The notes under the pieces are model-generated. The model was not told where the DNA came from. It worked only from the letters and a program-made list of their open reading frames with translations, and made no database searches. A program made the position numbers and the translations under genes. A stretch of 8,497 nucleotides of DNA from Synergistaceae bacterium (GTDB lineage: Bacteria; Synergistota; Synergistia; Synergistales; Aminobacteriaceae). Below are positions 6,042 through 8,497 of this stretch, one piece after another (position 1 is the first letter of the stretch; each line of letters begins with the position of its first letter). The stretch is taken from contig JAITPZ010000214.1 in the NCBI GenBank assembly GCA_031289165.1, positions 1 through 8,497 on the forward strand, in the 5' to 3' direction.

Positions 6042-6866
6042 TTGGACTGTAACGACAACGAAAAGCGTCATTTTTTCGACGGGCTGGTTTCCATTCTGGA
6101 GCGCCTGAGAGCGCCGGGGGGATGCCCTTGGGACAGGGAACAGAAGCTGGAGGACCTGCGCGCCTGTATTGTCGAGGAGGCCTACGAGCTGACGGAGGCC
6201 ATTACCGCGCGCGACATGGATAACCTGCGCGAAGAGGCGGGCGATCTCCTCCTCGAGATCGTATTCGTCGCCTCCATCGCGAAGGAGGCGGGGGCGTTCG
6301 GCATCGAGGACGTCGTGCGGACGATCTGCGAGAAGCTGATACGCCGCCATCCGCACGTTTTCGGGGACGCGACCGTTGCCGACAGCGACGATGTCCTGCG
6401 CAACTGGGAGCGGATAAAGCTGGAGGAGCGCAGGGGGAAAAAAGAAAGCCTGTCGATTCTGGCAGGAGTTCCCAGAGGATTGCCCCCGCTTTTGAAGGCG
6501 TACCGCATGCAGGACAAGGCGGCACATGTGGGGTTTGACTGGCGCGGGGACGACACAGAACCCCTCTTCGCCAAACTGGACGAGGAAATCGCGGAACTTC
6601 GCGAGGCTCTCATGGACAGAACTCTCGCGGGCGGCCAATCCGACGCCGTAGAGGACGAGTTGGGGGACCTGCTGTTCACAACGGTGAATCTGGCGCGGCA
6701 TTTGAAGATCGACCCGGACGCCGCGCTTTCCAGGGCCTGCGGGAAGTTCGCCTCGCGTTTTCAAAAGGTGGAACGGGAGGCGGAGGTCCAGGGGGTTCAG
6801 ATGAGCGAATGTTCCCCGGAAAAGCTGGACGAACTCTGGGACAGGGCAAAAAAGAGTGAAATGTGA
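6042..6866 (+). CDS. mazG: MazG nucleoside triphosphate pyrophosphohydrolase
   Basis: A 274-residue protein from TTG 6042, close to the 263 residues of E. coli MazG, with both tandem MazG domains. Domain 1: GGCPWDREQ (CPWD at 28-31), the metal-binding helices IVEEAYELTE (E45, E46, E49) and EEAGDLLLE (E64, E65, D68), then HPHVFGD near 103-109 and the linker with NWERIKLEE. Domain 2: LDEEIAELRE (E181, E182, E185) and VEDELGDLLF (E206, D209), followed by a CGKFASRFQKVE helix. The enzyme hydrolyses NTPs and dNTPs to monophosphate and pyrophosphate, cleaning the nucleotide pool and in some bacteria affecting (p)ppGpp. No adjacent toxin gene is seen, so it is not in a mazEF-type operon. An open frame runs upstream to 5988, but that stretch overlaps the -10 element. 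The carboxyltransferase gene follows after 67 bp on the same strand. Confidence 0.93.
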   Translation: MDCNDNEKRHFFDGLVSILERLRAPGGCPWDREQKLEDLRACIVEEAYELTEAITARDMDNLREEAGDLLLEIVFVASIAKEAGAFGIEDVVRTICEKLIRRHPHVFGDATVADSDDVLRNWERIKLEERRGKKESLSILAGVPRGLPPLLKAYRMQDKAAHVGFDWRGDDTEPLFAKLDEEIAELREALMDRTLAGGQSDAVEDELGDLLFTTVNLARHLKIDPDAALSRACGKFASRFQKVEREAEVQGVQMSECSPEKLDELWDRAKKSEM

Positions 6867-6890
6867 AGCGAAATCTGACCTTATATAGTG

Positions 6891-6913
6891 GAGAACAGCG
6901 AAAGCAGGTTCTC
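6891..6913 (+). promoter_or_regulatory. GAAA-capped hairpin just upstream of the carboxyltransferase ribosome binding site
   Basis: GAGAAC (6891-6896) pairs perfectly with GTTCTC (6908-6913). The 11-nt loop holds GC-GAAA-GC (6898-6905), a 2-bp stem closed by a GNRA tetraloop. A TATATA/TATAGT -10-like stretch at 6882-6889, without a clear -35, could start transcription near 6894-6896, which would put the hairpin at or near the 5' end of the mRNA. The hairpin ends 4 nt before the AGGAGGGTGA ribosome binding site. There is no U-tract, so it is not an intrinsic terminator. A role in mRNA stability or translation is inference. Confidence 0.35.
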
Positions 6914-6933
6914 GGCAGGAGGGTGAAATTATT

Positions 6934-8424
6934 ATGGGACAGGAGAAAAAAGGTGGAAAAATGAATAACGTGACGGATCGCAAAGAGGTCAACAGCGTTG
7001 CCCAGGCGGCGGAAAAGCAGGTGGAGAAGCCGAAGCGCCGGGCGATGATTATGGAAACTGCCCTGCGCGACGCTCATCAGTCGCTTATCGCGACGCGCAT
7101 GAGAACCTCGGACATGGCGCCGGTGCTGGAGCTGATGGACGATGTGGGGTACTATTCTCTTGAAATGTGGGGAGGCGCCACCTTTGACAGCTGTATGCGC
7201 TTCCTCGACGAGGACCCGTGGGAGAGGCTCCGCGAGATCCGCAAGAGAGTGAAGAAGACAAAGCTGCAGATGCTGCTTCGAGGACAGAACCTCGTCGGTT
7301 ACCGACACTACGCAGATGACGTCGTGCGCGAGTTTGTAAAGAGGATGATAGGAAACGGCATCGACATCGTGCGCATCTTCGACGCCCTGAACGACTTGAG
7401 AAACGCGGAGGTGGCGGCGAACCAGGTGAAGAAGGAGGGAGCGCACCTTCAGCTCGCCATATCCTACACCATATCACCAGTCCACACTCTGGAGCTGTTT
7501 GCAAAGCAAGCCCGCGATATGGCTGACATGGGGGCCGACTCGATATGCATCAAGGACATGGCAGGGTTGCTGACGCCGGTGGCAGCGCGGTCCCTCATCA
7601 AGGCTATAAAGGAGAAAGTCGATCTGCCCATTCAACTTCACACCCATTACACGAGCGGACTGGCGGCCATGACGTACCTGGAGGGACTCGAAGCTGGCGC
7701 AGACGTCTGCGACTGTGCCATATCGCCGTTCGCCATGGGGACGAGCCAGCCGGCGACCGAGACGATGGTAGCAGCCCTGGCTGGCGGTCCTCTCGATACA
7801 GGCCTGTCCCTTGAAAAACTGCTTCCAGTGGCAGCACATTTCACAAAGCTGAAGGAGAAGTACAAGGACATAATAATGGGCGTTTCGGGAGTCGACATCA
7901 ATATACTGCTCTACCAGGTACCGGGAGGCATGTACTCTAACCTCCAGAGCCAGCTCAAGGAGGGCAACGCCATCGACAAACTGAAGGCCGTGCTGGAGGA
8001 AGTGCCGCGTGTCCGCGAGGAGATGGGCTATCCGCCGCTCGTAACGCCGACGAGCCAAATCGTAGGCACACAGGCAGCCATGAACGTCATGGTCGGCGAA
8101 CGGTGGAAGATAATCCCCAAAGAGGTGAAAAACTACTTCCTGGGCCAGTATGGACACACGCCGGCCCCAGTCAACAAGGAAATACAGCGGAAAGCCACAG
8201 AAGGCGAAGCGCCGATCACATGCCGGCCGGCGGACAACATCCCTCCGGAGATGGAAAAACTGCGCAAGGAAGTGGGCCCGTGGGTGCTTCAGCCGGAGGA
8301 CGTGCTGTCATACGCGATGTTCCCGCAGGTCGCGAAGGACTTTCTTCCGAAGAAATACGCGCGCGCGACTAAGACGAACATCGGCCTCGACAAGCCGATA
8401 ACGGAAGAGGCTTATCCGATCTAA
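6934..8424 (+). CDS. Biotin-dependent carboxyltransferase subunit (pyruvate carboxylase B / oxaloacetate decarboxylase alpha / transcarboxylase 5S type)
   Basis: A 496-residue protein. Residues about 38-310 form the HMGL-like TIM barrel and 311-475 the conserved PYC_OADA domain (PF02436). Seen active-site motifs: TALRDAHQSL (D46, metal binding), MLLRGQNLVGY (R116, Q118), ICIKDMAGLL (K207, the lysine carbamylated in relatives) and QLHTHYTSG (H236, H238, metal binding). The enzyme would transfer carboxyl between carboxybiotin and pyruvate/oxaloacetate (or a related acid). The C-terminus ends at EEAYPI with no biotinyl MKM-type domain, so the biotin carrier must be another protein; none is in the window. 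The start is ATG 6934, behind AGGAGGGTGA with suitable spacing; ATG 6961 is an alternative. Residues 1-37 are an unusual Lys/Glu-rich extension. Which enzyme of the family it belongs to (pyruvate carboxylase, Na+-pumping decarboxylase or transcarboxylase) cannot be settled here. Confidence 0.92.
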   Translation: MGQEKKGGKMNNVTDRKEVNSVAQAAEKQVEKPKRRAMIMETALRDAHQSLIATRMRTSDMAPVLELMDDVGYYSLEMWGGATFDSCMRFLDEDPWERLREIRKRVKKTKLQMLLRGQNLVGYRHYADDVVREFVKRMIGNGIDIVRIFDALNDLRNAEVAANQVKKEGAHLQLAISYTISPVHTLELFAKQARDMADMGADSICIKDMAGLLTPVAARSLIKAIKEKVDLPIQLHTHYTSGLAAMTYLEGLEAGADVCDCAISPFAMGTSQPATETMVAALAGGPLDTGLSLEKLLPVAAHFTKLKEKYKDIIMGVSGVDINILLYQVPGGMYSNLQSQLKEGNAIDKLKAVLEEVPRVREEMGYPPLVTPTSQIVGTQAAMNVMVGERWKIIPKEVKNYFLGQYGHTPAPVNKEIQRKATEGEAPITCRPADNIPPEMEKLRKEVGPWVLQPEDVLSYAMFPQVAKDFLPKKYARATKTNIGLDKPITEEAYPI

Positions 8425-8497
8425 AGAACTATAAAAACAAACAGAACAGGCGTAGTAGCTGTTTTCCCCGGTGTCAAGGGACAGTAAAAATGTCGCG
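8425..8497 (+). other. Non-coding right edge with a possible start of another gene
   Basis: No hairpin terminator is visible after the carboxyltransferase stop, so transcription may continue. An ATG at 8490-8492 is preceded by AAGGGA with a gap of about 8 nt and leaves only ATGTCGCG before the edge. If real, it would be the next gene of the same unit; a biotin carrier or membrane decarboxylase subunit would fit, but nothing in the sequence shows this. Confidence 0.2.

Noticed and set aside
5871..6992. Minus-strand open frame of 373 codons across mazG
   Set aside because: It runs antisense to the two-domain MazG with complete metal-binding motifs, and its product shows no family signature.
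7381..8424. Higher ATA isoleucine usage in the carboxyltransferase gene as a sign of transfer
   Set aside because: ATA is 12 of 29 Ile codons here and only 2 of 12 in mazG, but the thioesterase gene also uses ATA for 4 of 8. The variation looks local rather than foreign.
1..8497. tRNA, rRNA, CRISPR array, insertion sequence or phage genes
   Set aside because: No cloverleaf, repeat-spacer pattern, transposase/integrase motif or terminal inverted repeat was recognised by eye.

Overview
This is GC-rich bacterial DNA, compactly coded on both strands, with strong Shine-Dalgarno (SD) sites and frequent GTG/TTG starts. The gene types are a BMP-family-like ABC importer, an amidohydrolase, a hotdog thioesterase, MazG and a stand-alone pyruvate/oxaloacetate-type carboxyltransferase subunit. 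Together they suggest an anaerobic, amino-acid or organic-acid fermenting bacterium. My best guess is a Synergistota-like or clostridial lineage, but this rests on gene flavour only, not on a search.

Left block (1-3352, minus strand): one operon encoding an ABC importer of the nucleoside / simple-sugar class. A promoter (TATAAT at 3324-3329) precedes a duplicated ATPase (1562-3166). Two paralogous permeases follow (504-1562, and 1-507, which runs off the left edge). The three genes are joined by TGATG and GTGA stop/start overlaps, so they are probably translationally coupled. No solute-binding lipoprotein gene lies inside the window.

Intergenic island (3353-3557): it holds no large gene. It contains a plus-strand small ORF of 19-27 codons with a good SD, followed by a GC-rich hairpin that can serve as a terminator for the small ORF and for the convergent amidohydrolase gene.

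Middle block (3558-5861): a YtcJ-like amidohydrolase (minus strand) and a PaaI-like hotdog thioesterase (plus strand) are divergent. Each has a TATAAT -10 element but no recognisable -35. Between the two -10s lie nested inverted repeats, including a perfect 7-8-7 dyad, a good candidate for a shared operator.

Right block (5913-8497, plus strand): mazG (nucleotide pyrophosphohydrolase, probably starting at a TTG) is followed after 67 bp by a 496-residue carboxyltransferase subunit with no biotin domain. The gap between them holds a GAAA-capped hairpin just upstream of the carboxyltransferase SD. The last 73 bases are non-coding apart from a possible start of another gene at 8490.

I saw no RNA gene, CRISPR array, insertion sequence or phage gene. 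I cannot claim a wholly new system. The most promising unexplained items are the small ORF-terminator unit and the operator-like dyad between the amidohydrolase and thioesterase genes.
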